The notes below the pieces were generated by a model. It searched no databases. It was not told where the DNA came from and worked only from the letters and a program-made list of their open reading frames with translations. DNA of 64,000 nt from Agrobacterium tumefaciens (GTDB lineage Bacteria; Pseudomonadota; Alphaproteobacteria; Rhizobiales; Rhizobiaceae). Positions 29,813 through 37,868 of this stretch are shown here, piece after piece (position 1 is the first letter of the stretch; each line of letters opens with the position of its first letter). The translations under genes were made by a program, and so were the position numbers. Location of the stretch: the NCBI RefSeq assembly GCF_005221325.1, contig NZ_CP039888.1, positions 1,612,001 through 1,676,000 of the forward strand, read 5' to 3'.

Positions 29813-29888
29813 CGTCATGCTCGGGCCTGTCCCGAGCATCTGCCACGTTTCGACTAACGCGACGTGATTGGATCCTCGGGACGAGCCC
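29813..29888. repeat. Interspersed palindromic repeat, left part, interrupted by the IS element
   Basis: Begins cgtcatgctcggg and contains the hairpin atgctcggg / cccgagcat. It continues to gatcctcgggacgagccc, where the IS is inserted; the remaining ...gaggatgacg continues at 31168-31177. Related copies lie at 47130-47216 and 57124-57190. Confidence 0.8.
29878..29888. repeat. Target-site duplication, left copy (11 bp)
   Basis: gggacgagccc, repeated exactly at 31157-31167 on the other side of the IS. Confidence 0.9.
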
Positions 29889-31156
29889 ACTGCTGTCCGG
29901 TTTAAATTTCCATTCCGAGAAGTGTCATCTGTCTTGGATCGGCGGTTTTCGCTGGTGGCGGCCTTGTGAGGCTGTCGGTTCTTCGGCGATGCATAAGATT
30001 GGCGCGCACCAGGCGTGCGAATGCCAGTGGGCTTTGGACGAGTTTCTGGTCTGCCTGCGCCATGCGCAACAATAGATAGGCGATGAGCGCCACGGCGATC
30101 TGAATGCGCACGGCGTTCTCGCTGTTGCCAAGGAAATGCCGAATCCTCAGCGTCTGCTTGACCCAGCGAAAGAACAGTTCGATCGCCCAGCGCCGTTTGT
30201 AGAGATCGGCGATCTCCTGTGCGGGCGCGTCGAGATCGTTGGTCAGCAGTCGCAGCACCTTGCCCGTCTGCGTCCTGACTGTGATCTCCCGCACGGGGTC
30301 GCCAAACCGATTGCGGCGGCTTGCCGCCATGCGGGCGGGCAGAAGCCCGATGCGATCGAAGAGGACGATGCCATCGCCGCTGACAGCTTGCTGGCTTGTT
30401 ACGGTCAGCTTCGTATGGGACTTGAACCGCGTGACGATGCGGCAGCCGGCCTTGTCGAGCGCCGCCCACCAGCCGAAATCATAATAGCCAAGATCGAACA
30501 CATAGGTCGCACCCGCCGCGATCGGCATGGCCTTGGCGGCTGTGATGTCGTTGACATTGGCGGGCGTGACCGCCGCATAGATCGGTCGCTCGGCATCGGC
30601 GTCGTAGACGACGTGAACCTTGGCGCCGCAGGCCTGATGGGAAAACCGTGCCCAGTCGCACCCGGCTCCGCTCAGCCGAACGCCGGTCGCGTCGATGAGA
30701 TAGGTGGCCTCCGACACCGACCGGCGCAACCCGCGGCCCGCGCGGGCGACCATCTCGCGAAACAGACCGGCAAAGACCTCGCTTGAGCGCCGTGCATTGG
30801 CATCGCACAGCGTCGAGCGCGACACCGGCCTTGCACCGACGTGATAAAGCCGCGCGGCATGGCTTTCGAGGCCGCCGACGATCTCGCGCAGACTGACGGC
30901 TCCGGACAACTGGCCGTAAAGCAGGGCGATGAACTGGCTCTTCGTTGACAGCCGGCGCACATGCTTGTCGGCGCCATGCTCATCCACAAGCCTGTCGAAC
31001 CTGCTCCACGCCACCCGCTTCAACAGATCGTGGAATACGCTATTGTAGTGCCGCACGGTGTTTTTCCTGTTCGTGTCCGAGATCGTCGCCAAACGTTCGA
31101 ATACGAGTAGAATCAACACCGTGCGCCATGTCTACAAATTTAAACCGGACAGCAGT
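29889..31156 (-). mobile_element. IS4-family insertion sequence, intact (1268 bp)
   Basis: It is bounded by perfect 21-bp inverted repeats at 29889-29909 and 31136-31156 (outer end actgctgtccgg) and by an 11-bp direct duplication of target DNA. Both agree with the 9-13 bp duplications known in the IS4 family. One intact transposase gene fills the element, and its stop codon lies in the left repeat. The copy is complete and, having exact ends and duplications, is probably recent. Confidence 0.93.
29902..31119 (-). CDS. IS4-family transposase
   Basis: A 405-residue DDE transposase. The N-terminal part (SVFHDLLKRVAWSRFDRLV, then LSTKSQFIALLYGQLSGAVS) is the DUF4372-like leader found in many IS4 proteins. 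YLIDATGVRLSG holds the first aspartate and YVFDLGYYDFGWW the second. YKRRWAIELFFRWVK is the YREK box with the catalytic glutamate in exact Y-2-R-3-E-6-K spacing. No frameshift or missing residue is visible, so it could be active. The stop codon lies inside the left terminal repeat. Confidence 0.95.
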   Translation of the reverse strand: MLILLVFERLATISDTNRKNTVRHYNSVFHDLLKRVAWSRFDRLVDEHGADKHVRRLSTKSQFIALLYGQLSGAVSLREIVGGLESHAARLYHVGARPVSRSTLCDANARRSSEVFAGLFREMVARAGRGLRRSVSEATYLIDATGVRLSGAGCDWARFSHQACGAKVHVVYDADAERPIYAAVTPANVNDITAAKAMPIAAGATYVFDLGYYDFGWWAALDKAGCRIVTRFKSHTKLTVTSQQAVSGDGIVLFDRIGLLPARMAASRRNRFGDPVREITVRTQTGKVLRLLTNDLDAPAQEIADLYKRRWAIELFFRWVKQTLRIRHFLGNSENAVRIQIAVALIAYLLLRMAQADQKLVQSPLAFARLVRANLMHRRRTDSLTRPPPAKTADPRQMTLLGMEI

Positions 31157-31167
31157 GGGACGAGCCC
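31157..31167. repeat. Target-site duplication, right copy (11 bp)
   Basis: gggacgagccc, identical to 29878-29888. It is followed by gaggatgacg, which completes the interrupted repeat. Confidence 0.9.
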
Positions 31168-31198
31168 GAGGATGACGTCAAACATGATCACTAGCGCC

Positions 31199-31236
31199 AA
31201 AAGGCCCGGAGAGCTTGCGCTTCCGGGCCTTCGTTT
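31199..31236 (-). terminator. Intrinsic terminator downstream of the OmpA-family gene
   Basis: ggcccgga (31203-31210) pairs with tccgggcc (31222-31229), with a T-run on both strands. It follows the OmpA-family stop by 17 bases. Confidence 0.75.
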
Positions 31237-31252
31237 TTCGTCCAGAACCCGA

Positions 31253-33511
31253 TCAGTTCTGCGCGATCGGCTTCACCAGCGGCGTCACGCGGCGGATGGT
31301 CACGCGGCGGTTCTGCTGTTCCGGGCCGAGCGTCTGGACCTTCAAGTAGCGCTCGCCATAGCCCTGCGTCGCGAGGTTTTCCGGCGGGATGCCGTAAACA
31401 TCGGTCAGCACGTTGGCGACGGAGGCGGCGCGCTCGTCTGATAGTACGAGGTTGCTTTCATCCGAACCGACGGCATCGGTATGGCCTTCGATCAGGAAGG
31501 TTTCCGCCGGGTTCTTTTGCAATGCCTTGTTGATCGCATCGGCCACCTTGCGCAGCGAACGGGCCTGCGCCATCGGAATTTCGGCGCTGCCGGTCGCGAA
31601 GGTAATCGTATCGAGGTCGATACGGCGCACCTTGTCGCGGATACGAGCCGAATAACGCACTTCGTCCAGCGAATAGACACGCTCCACCGGCTCGACCGGC
31701 GGCTGCTCCAGGAAGCGATAATAATCGCGGTCCGGATCGCTCGACGTGTCGATGATGTAGTCCGTCACCGGGATGCGCAGGCGCATCGGCGGCAGGTCGA
31801 GGCCGGGATCACGATAGACATAATCACGATCAGGATCATCCATCAGTTCCGGTGCGTAGAACAGCACATATTCACGACCGCGATCGTCGATGCGCGAGCG
31901 CTGGATCACATCGCCGTAACGGTTGCGGATCGTTACAACCTGCGTGCCGTCCCGGCGTTCCACGGTTTCGCGGACGCGACCGCCCGGCAGGCGCTCGTAA
32001 TAGGGCTCGCCGCCATCGCGGATGAAGCGCTGATTGTCATCGCCACGCACCACGACACGATCGCCGAATTGCAGGATGATCGGCGCGTCGCCGTCACGAT
32101 CCCGGTCGCGCGGGCGGCCTTCGCGCGGCTGCCATTCGCGCACGCCGTCCGGCCGCTCATATTGCGGACGACGGTCGATGCGCTCGCCCTGCTGAGAGGT
32201 GATCGCCTCCAGCTTCACGGGCGGTGGCGGGGCCTTGCCTTCGGCGGCACCGGCGCGCTGCGCCTCGGCATCGGAGGTCGGAACCTTGACGTCACCGGCC
32301 TGCTCACGCTCGCGGCGACGTTCCTCGCGGGTCTGGCGGTTGCCGGAGCGTTCCACTTCCTTGTCGCTGTCGAGAACGGCCGCACCCTTGTCAACCGGCA
32401 GGATGACGGTGTCGGCGGTCTTGGACGGGTCCTTGGCGATTGCCTTGGCCTTGTCCAGTTCTTCCTTCGTCGTCGGCGGCGCTTCCGTCTGCGGAACGGC
32501 GACCTGATTGGGCACTGGTTCGCCCGCCGGAGCCTGTCCGGTTGTCGCACCGCTCGGCGGCGGCGTCGGCGCACCCGGCAGCGGCGCGGCAGGCCTGGTT
32601 CCACCCTGGCCTTCTACCGGCGGCTGTTCGGAAGGCTGCCGGCCGGGTGCAGGGTTGGGCTGTGCTTCGGGAGCCGGCGGACGCGCGGGCGTCGGCGCTT
32701 CCGTCGGAACCGGTGCTTCCTTCACGGCGGGTTCGGGGGCTGCCGGCTTTTTCTCCGGAACGGGTTTTTCAACCGGCTCGGCTTTCTGTTCCGGAGCCTT
32801 TTCCTCTACCTGCGGCTTCTTCGCGGGTGCCGGTTCACGGGGCTTGGCGGGCTGCTCGGCATTTTCCGGGCGCGCGGCAGGCTGCTGTTCGGCAGCGGGT
32901 TCCTTCGCGGGCTCCTTCTCCTTGCGGGGACGCTCCGGGCGCTGCTCGCCTTCGCCGGCCGGCTGTTCCGCTTTTTGAGGCTTGCGCGGGCGTTCCTGCG
33001 GCTGCTGTTCGGCAGGCGCTGCTTCAGGTGCGGCCTCCCGCTGGCGTGCCGGGCGCTGTTCGCCCTCGCCCTGCGGCTCCTGCGCACGTTCGGGTTTGCG
33101 CGGACGCTCCTGCGGCTGTTCGGCAGGTGCCGGCGCGGGTTCCGGGCGCGCCTCGCGCTGCTGCGGCTCGGGCGGAGCTTCGTGTTTGGGTTCAGGGCGG
33201 GGTTCGGCGGGAGCTGCCTCACGCTTGGGTTCCGGTTCGCGCTGCGGCTCGGGCGCGCGTTCCTCGCGTTTTGGTTCGGCCTGCGGCTGCGCCTCCTCGG
33301 CCTGGTGACGCTTCTTGCGCAGCTCTTCTTCCGGGTTTTCCTGTGCCGGTTCCGCCTGCGCCAGGATCACCTGGCCGGGAAGTGTTTGCGAGACCTGCGC
33401 CTGCGCGCGGGCTGCGCCGGCAAAACCTGCCGCTGCTGGCTCAACCGCGATCGCGAGAGACATGAGCGGAAAAACCACCCCGGTCAGCAATGTGTTTTTC
33501 TTCTTCAGCAT
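31253..33511 (-). CDS. OmpA-family outer-membrane protein with a long P/A/E/R-rich linker
   Basis: A 752-residue protein. MLKKKNTLLTGVVFPLMSLAIAVEPAAAG is a signal peptide. Residues from about 45 to 390 are low-complexity: proline, alanine, glutamate and arginine/lysine with repeated EPKRE and RPRKPE-like units. The middle part carries conserved charged strands (RDGTQVVTIRNRYGDVIQRSRIDDRGREYVLFYAPE). The C-terminal OmpA domain has TFLIEGHTDAVGSDESNL and LSDERAASVANVL, with the aspartate and arginine that bind peptidoglycan. It is probably anchored to the cell wall with a long extended spacer. Start at 33511; the few codons upstream are not signal-like. Similar multidomain proteins are common in rhizobia, but I know no characterised function. 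Confidence 0.85.
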   Translation of the reverse strand: MLKKKNTLLTGVVFPLMSLAIAVEPAAAGFAGAARAQAQVSQTLPGQVILAQAEPAQENPEEELRKKRHQAEEAQPQAEPKREERAPEPQREPEPKREAAPAEPRPEPKHEAPPEPQQREARPEPAPAPAEQPQERPRKPERAQEPQGEGEQRPARQREAAPEAAPAEQQPQERPRKPQKAEQPAGEGEQRPERPRKEKEPAKEPAAEQQPAARPENAEQPAKPREPAPAKKPQVEEKAPEQKAEPVEKPVPEKKPAAPEPAVKEAPVPTEAPTPARPPAPEAQPNPAPGRQPSEQPPVEGQGGTRPAAPLPGAPTPPPSGATTGQAPAGEPVPNQVAVPQTEAPPTTKEELDKAKAIAKDPSKTADTVILPVDKGAAVLDSDKEVERSGNRQTREERRREREQAGDVKVPTSDAEAQRAGAAEGKAPPPPVKLEAITSQQGERIDRRPQYERPDGVREWQPREGRPRDRDRDGDAPIILQFGDRVVVRGDDNQRFIRDGGEPYYERLPGGRVRETVERRDGTQVVTIRNRYGDVIQRSRIDDRGREYVLFYAPELMDDPDRDYVYRDPGLDLPPMRLRIPVTDYIIDTSSDPDRDYYRFLEQPPVEPVERVYSLDEVRYSARIRDKVRRIDLDTITFATGSAEIPMAQARSLRKVADAINKALQKNPAETFLIEGHTDAVGSDESNLVLSDERAASVANVLTDVYGIPPENLATQGYGERYLKVQTLGPEQQNRRVTIRRVTPLVKPIAQN

Positions 33512-33856
33512 CAGTGCTTCCTCATCTGCCGTCATTTATGGGTCGCGAATTGTGCGACGTCGTGGGCCCGGCTTGGCACGCAGGCGCTGTTCAACGCCTT
33601 ACACACGCTCCGGTTCCCATGATGACCAAAGCCTTGTGTACCGGAAATGAACAGATCAAGGCCTTTTCGTGGAAGCTCTGCGGCGCAAACGAGACGACTA
33701 ATATAGCAGTTGCATTTTTTGACCAACCGGATGAATAATCGCATCCGCGCTGAAGGCTACAGGCGGTATCCTCCGTTCTGCCGCGCCCAGCGCCCATGGC
33801 GTCCGCACTGAAAATAACAACAGACTGCGGATAAACGACCAACAGAGAGGATCGAA
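33512..33856. other. Divergent intergenic region between the OmpA-family and ABC operons
   Basis: About 345 bases with promoters expected for both sides. A partially overlapping short frame starting near 33591 is not convincing. I found no clear palindromes or boxes beyond AT-rich stretches at 33695-33740. Confidence 0.4.
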
Positions 33857-34630
33857 ATGCCTATTTCCACCCGTCTGCTCGCAGCCGTATCGATTGCCGC
33901 CATCTCGCTGTTGTCAGGCGCAGCCCTTGCGCAGGACAAGATCGTCATCGGCACCGAAGGCGCCTACCCGCCCTTCAACAATCTCGAAGCCGACGGCACG
34001 CTGACCGGCTTCGACATCGATATCGCCAAGGCGATGTGCGAACAAATGAAGGCCGAATGCACCTTCGTCACCAATGACTGGGACGGCATCATTCCGGCCC
34101 TGCAGGCCAAGAAGTTCGACGCCATCATCGCGTCCATGTCGATCACGCCGGAACGCCTCCAGAAGGTCGACTTCTCCAAGAAATATTACAACACCCCGCC
34201 GGCAATCGCCGTGCCGAAGGACTCGCCGATCAAGTCCCTCGACGATCTCAAGGGTAAGTCGCTGGGCGCGCAGGGTTCCACCACCCACTCCAACTATGCC
34301 GAAAAGCACTTCCCCGATGCTGACGTGAAGATGTATCCGACCGCCGACGAATATAAGCTCGACATCGCCAATGGCCGCATCGACGCCGTCATTGACGATA
34401 TTGTCGTGCTGTCGGAATGGCTGAAGACGGATGCCGGCGCCTGCTGCAAAATCCTGACGCCGCTCAAGGTCGATGTCGAGATCAACGGCAATGGCGCGGG
34501 CGTTGCGGTCCGCAAGGGCGATACGGCGCTGGCCGACAAGTTCACGGCCGCCATCGCCGGTATCCGCGCCAGCGGCAAGTATCAGGAGATCAACAAAAAA
34601 TACTTCGATTTCGACGTTTACGGCGAGTGA
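33857..34630 (+). CDS. Polar amino-acid ABC transporter, periplasmic binding protein
   Basis: A 257-residue binding protein of the lysine/arginine/ornithine/octopine class. A signal peptide ends at AALAQ. KIVIGTEGAYPPFNNLEADGTLTGFDIDIAKAM is the ligand domain start, and ASMSITPERLQKVDFSKKYY is the family signature of these proteins. GSTTHSNYAEKHFPDADV and the C-terminal KYFDFDVYGE fit as well. It is followed by two permeases in the usual SBP-permease-permease order. A strong hairpin lies between it and the first permease, which should give excess binding protein over permease. The ligand is inferred only as a basic or polar amino acid. Confidence 0.92.
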   Translation: MPISTRLLAAVSIAAISLLSGAALAQDKIVIGTEGAYPPFNNLEADGTLTGFDIDIAKAMCEQMKAECTFVTNDWDGIIPALQAKKFDAIIASMSITPERLQKVDFSKKYYNTPPAIAVPKDSPIKSLDDLKGKSLGAQGSTTHSNYAEKHFPDADVKMYPTADEYKLDIANGRIDAVIDDIVVLSEWLKTDAGACCKILTPLKVDVEINGNGAGVAVRKGDTALADKFTAAIAGIRASGKYQEINKKYFDFDVYGE

Positions 34631-34655
34631 GCCTGTTCGATCTGTTGAAATCTGG

Positions 34656-34690
34656 TGGCGGAAGGCTTGCCCTTCCGCCATTTTTGTTTG
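34656..34690 (+). terminator. Attenuating hairpin between binding protein and permeases
   Basis: tggcggaagg (34656-34665) pairs perfectly with ccttccgcca (34671-34680) over five bases, and a T-run follows. It is typical of partial terminators that lower downstream expression in importer operons. Confidence 0.75.
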
Positions 34691-34742
34691 AAAACGTCAC
34701 GATAACAATCACGGCGGCTTAAGACCGCGGGGGAAAACTGGC

Positions 34743-35546
34743 ATGAGCGGAGCATTTTCCGCCATAGGTGCGTTCTGGACCTATGTCTCGACACTTCTCG
34801 ATCCCTTCTGCGGACCGGTCGGTCTCTTCTCGCTTTTCGGAAACGGCACTCTGGTCGCCTGCGGCGATGCGGGTTGGGGCGATGAAATCGCCTTCGGCGT
34901 CAAGGTCACGATCTCGCTGGCGCTCGCCACCCTGCCTATCGGGCTGCTGATCGGCTTCCTCATCGCCCTTGCCGCCCAATCCCAGGAAAAATCGCTGCGG
35001 CTGGCGGCCGGCATCTACACCACCATCTTCCGCGGCCTGCCGGAACTGCTGACGCTCTTCATCGTCTATTACGGCGTCCAGATGCTGCTGCAATCGGTGG
35101 CCGGTTATGTCGGCCTCAACGGCCCCATCGAAATCAACGCCTTCGTGGCCGGCATGATGGCGCTCTCGGTGGTGTTTTCGTCCTATGCGTCGGAAGTGCT
35201 GCTTTCCGCCTTCAGGGCCATACCGAAGGGGCAATATGAGGCGGGTGATGCGCTTGGTCTTTCCCGCGGCCGCACCATGGTGCTCATCATCATCCCGCAG
35301 CTCGTGCGGATCGCCCTGCCCGGCATGACCAATCTCTGGGTGATCCTGCTGAAGGACACTTCTTACGTCTCGATCATTGGCCTTGCCGATATCATCCGCC
35401 AGACCGGCATTGCCGCCCGTGTCAGCAAGGAAGCCTTCTTCTTCTACGGCATCGCCTGCCTGCTTTATCTCATTCTCGCGCTCATATCGTCCGTCGGCAT
35501 CGGTTTCATCGACCGCTGGTCACGTAAATCGGAGGCCAGACGATGA
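34743..35546 (+). CDS. Polar amino-acid ABC transporter permease, first subunit (HisQ-type)
   Basis: A 267-residue permease with an N-terminal periplasmic/first-helix region and about five membrane helices. IYTTIFRGLPELLTLFIVYYG is the HisQ/OccQ-type opening, and SYASEVLLSAFRAIPKGQYEAGDALGLS is the EAA loop that contacts the ATPase. A second conserved helix follows it (LVRIALPGMTNLWVILLKDTSYVSIIGL). Overlaps the next permease by four bases. No ATPase gene is in the cluster, so a shared ATPase encoded elsewhere must power it. Confidence 0.92.
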   Translation: MSGAFSAIGAFWTYVSTLLDPFCGPVGLFSLFGNGTLVACGDAGWGDEIAFGVKVTISLALATLPIGLLIGFLIALAAQSQEKSLRLAAGIYTTIFRGLPELLTLFIVYYGVQMLLQSVAGYVGLNGPIEINAFVAGMMALSVVFSSYASEVLLSAFRAIPKGQYEAGDALGLSRGRTMVLIIIPQLVRIALPGMTNLWVILLKDTSYVSIIGLADIIRQTGIAARVSKEAFFFYGIACLLYLILALISSVGIGFIDRWSRKSEARR

Positions 35547-36373
35547 GTCATATCCAGGAACTCATTCCGCCGCGGCCCGCCCCCATTGTCGCCGATAAGC
35601 CGCTTAATCTTTCCCGCATCGTCGGTATAGCCGTCATCACGCTGTGGCTGCTGCTCGCCGCCGGGCTGATCTTCGCCATGATCGAAGGCTGGGACTGGGA
35701 TAAATTCGGACGTTACGGTCCACGCTACATCGATGGCCTCATCACCACCATCACGCTGGTCGGCAGCTCAATTATTCTCGGCGCGATCCTGTCGGTGCCG
35801 ATCGCCTTTGCCCGCATGTCGGAAAACCGCATCATCGGCGCGGTCGCTTATGTCTATGTCTATGTGTTCCGCAGCACGCCGCTTCTGGCCCAGCTTTTCC
35901 TGATCTATTACGGCCTTGGCAGCTTCCGCCCGGCGCTGGAAGCCGTCGATCTGTGGTGGTTCTTCCGCGAAGCCTGGTATTGCGGCCTTCTGTCGCTGAC
36001 GCTCAACACCGCCGCCTATCAGGCCGAAATCCTGCGTGGCGCCATCCAGAGCGTGCCGCGCGGCCAGCACGAGGGTGCGGCCTCGCTCGGTATTTCGAAA
36101 TTCATCACCTTCCGCAAGGTCATCCTGCCGCAGGCGCTGATCGTGGCGCTGCGCCCCTATGGCAACGAGATCATCCTGATGATCAAGGGCTCGGCGGTGG
36201 TCTCCATCGTGACGGTTTTCGACCTGATGGGACAGACCCGTTACGCCTTTTCCCGCACCTTCGATTATCAGGCCTATCTCTGGGCCGCGATCTTCTACCT
36301 GACGATCGTCGAAACGCTGCGGCATGTCTGGGCATGGCTGGAAGCTCGCCTGACGCGACACCTCAAGCGCTGA
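35543..36373 (+). CDS. Polar amino-acid ABC transporter permease, second subunit (HisM-type)
   Basis: A 276-residue inner-membrane subunit. YVYVFRSTPLLAQLFLIYYGLG is the family start and QAEILRGAIQSVPRGQHEGA, with the conserved G three residues later, the EAA loop for ATPase coupling. VALRPYGNEIILMIKGSAVVSIVTVFDLMGQ is the conserved later helix. It starts four bases inside the previous gene. The 5' part is longer than average (about 70 residues before the permease domain), with one additional hydrophobic segment (GIAVITLWLLLAAGLIFAM). A probable terminator follows. Confidence 0.92.
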   Translation: MSHIQELIPPRPAPIVADKPLNLSRIVGIAVITLWLLLAAGLIFAMIEGWDWDKFGRYGPRYIDGLITTITLVGSSIILGAILSVPIAFARMSENRIIGAVAYVYVYVFRSTPLLAQLFLIYYGLGSFRPALEAVDLWWFFREAWYCGLLSLTLNTAAYQAEILRGAIQSVPRGQHEGAASLGISKFITFRKVILPQALIVALRPYGNEIILMIKGSAVVSIVTVFDLMGQTRYAFSRTFDYQAYLWAAIFYLTIVETLRHVWAWLEARLTRHLKR

Positions 36374-36381
36374 ACGGCAAG

Positions 36382-36413
36382 ATTGGCAGCACTCATCAAT
36401 AGAGGCTGCCAAC
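36382..36413 (+). terminator. Probable terminator of the amino-acid ABC operon
   Basis: attggcagc (36382-36390) can pair with gctgccaac (36405-36413) over a 14-base loop, followed by atttt. The tail is weak, so the call is moderate. Confidence 0.55.
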
Positions 36414-36541
36414 ATTTTGAAAAATATAACAAATTTGTGACGGTTCGGGCCTTTGGCAAGCTTGGATTAACCCTGTCGTGTTCCCATGTCAGATACAGCG
36501 GCAATGCTGTGATCGCAATCATGAATACGGGAACCGCCGTC

Positions 36542-36808
36542 ATGAACAAGGAAATGGAAATGATGCTGCGAGGCTACGGCCTCACCACCGCCCAGATATT
36601 CTACCACCTGCCGGACCATCCGCTGGTTCTCCAGACCTATGTCTGGCAGGACTATGATCTGGCCCCGGACTTCCCCGAAATGCACGGTTTTCTCAAATTC
36701 TGGCAGGAAAAGCTCGACGGTCCCCTGCATTCCGTCCGCTACGTCCACCGGCAGGTTATCTCGGCGCAGGAATGGCGGGCGCTGAAAGGAGAGTTCATCC
36801 TCCACTGA
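36542..36808 (+). CDS. usg: Usg-family protein
   Basis: An 88-residue protein found in alphaproteobacteria. EMMLRGYGLTTAQIFYHLPDHPLVLQTYVWQDYDLAPDFP is the family core, and EKLDGPLHSVRYVHR..L..GEFILH the typical end. Usg was first noted near tryptophan genes, and its function is unknown. A start at 36521 would add seven residues, but the family length of about 88 favours 36542. An in-frame leader reading from 36383 is not supported. It stands between the ABC operon terminator and a methyltransferase gene. Confidence 0.85.
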   Translation: MNKEMEMMLRGYGLTTAQIFYHLPDHPLVLQTYVWQDYDLAPDFPEMHGFLKFWQEKLDGPLHSVRYVHRQVISAQEWRALKGEFILH

Positions 36809-36892
36809 GCACCAAGCCCACATAAACATTGCGCCCGTTCCCGATGCGGCTTACAGCAAACGTCAATTGAAGACGTTGACGGATAAGGCACG

Positions 36893-37717
36893 ATGACCAA
36901 GAACCAGAAGATCGACGAAGAGGCGCTCGCCGAGGCCTATAACCGCGCGCTGTCGCTCGAAAAGGCCGGCGATGTGGATGCGGCGGTGAAGGCTTATGAG
37001 GAAGTTCTGGCCATCGACCCTGACGATCACGGCGGCGCAGCCGTGCGCATTGCCGCCATGGGCCGCGGCGAACAGCCCTCGAAAGCGCCCGACGCTTACG
37101 TCGAAACCCTGTTCGACCAGCATGCCGAAGCCTTCGAGGATATTCTTGTCGAGCAGCTGGGTTATGCCGTGCCGATGATGGTGCGCCAGCGGCTGCAGAC
37201 GCTAAAACTCGGCCCTTTCAAGCGTCTGCTCGATCTCGGCTGCGGCACCGGTCTGACCGGCGAGGCGCTACGCGATATGGCCGACGACATCACCGGCATC
37301 GACATTTCCGAAAACATGGTCGAGATCGCCCATGAGAAGGACCTTTACGAGACGCTCTACGTCGCCGAAGCCGAGGACTTTCTCGAGGACAATGACGACG
37401 AGCCCTTCGACATCATCACCGCAACCGATGTGCTGCCCTATCTCGGCGCGCTGGAACCGCTGTTTTTCGGCGCCGTCGAAAACCTCAATGCCGGCGGCCT
37501 ACTGATCTTCTCGTCGGAAACCCTGCCCGGAGACATCATGGCCGGACGGCCCTATATGGTCGGCCCGCACCAGCGTTTCGCCCATGCCGAAACCTACGTG
37601 CGGGAACGATTGGCCGCCACCGGTTTCGAGATCGTCGAAGTCACCGACATCAATGTGCGCATGCAGGACGGCAATCCGACGCCCGGTCATCTGGTGATTG
37701 CTAAGCTCAAGGGCTAA
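36893..37717 (+). CDS. SAM-dependent methyltransferase with N-terminal TPR-like helices
   Basis: A 274-residue protein. The first 55 residues (NRALSLEKAGDVDAAVKAYEEVLAIDP) form a tetratricopeptide-like helical pair. LLDLGCGTGLTGEALRDMADDITGIDIS (about 116-143) is the SAM-binding motif I with its acidic partner, and FDIITATDVLPYLG is motif IV. The C-terminal part ends with EVTDINVRMQDGNPTPGHLVIAKLKG. Proteins with this layout are annotated as class I methyltransferases with TPR; the substrate is unknown. The gene has its own ribosome site (ataagg) and is monocistronic. Confidence 0.85.
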   Translation: MTKNQKIDEEALAEAYNRALSLEKAGDVDAAVKAYEEVLAIDPDDHGGAAVRIAAMGRGEQPSKAPDAYVETLFDQHAEAFEDILVEQLGYAVPMMVRQRLQTLKLGPFKRLLDLGCGTGLTGEALRDMADDITGIDISENMVEIAHEKDLYETLYVAEAEDFLEDNDDEPFDIITATDVLPYLGALEPLFFGAVENLNAGGLLIFSSETLPGDIMAGRPYMVGPHQRFAHAETYVRERLAATGFEIVEVTDINVRMQDGNPTPGHLVIAKLKG

Positions 37718-37868
37718 AGCTCTGCATTGCGGCAGATTTCTTCTCCCCGCCGGGGAGAAGAAACAAGCGGCACTCGCCCGCCCCCATGTGACTCACATGA
37801 CTTTTGCCTGAATCAACCTCTCAGCAACATCCGCCAGCAGGTTGAAGAGATTCAGCTTTCCGGCCCCG

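Noticed and set aside
31481..33622. A 713-codon plus-strand frame opposite the OmpA-family gene
   Set aside because: It mirrors the low-complexity P/A/E/R region in antisense (leucine/arginine/glycine-rich) and has no domain; the minus-strand frame has a signal peptide and OmpA domain.
33591..33842. Minus-strand 83-codon frame upstream of the OmpA-family gene
   Set aside because: No ribosome site; it is cysteine- and glycine-mixed without a family and lies within the likely promoter region.
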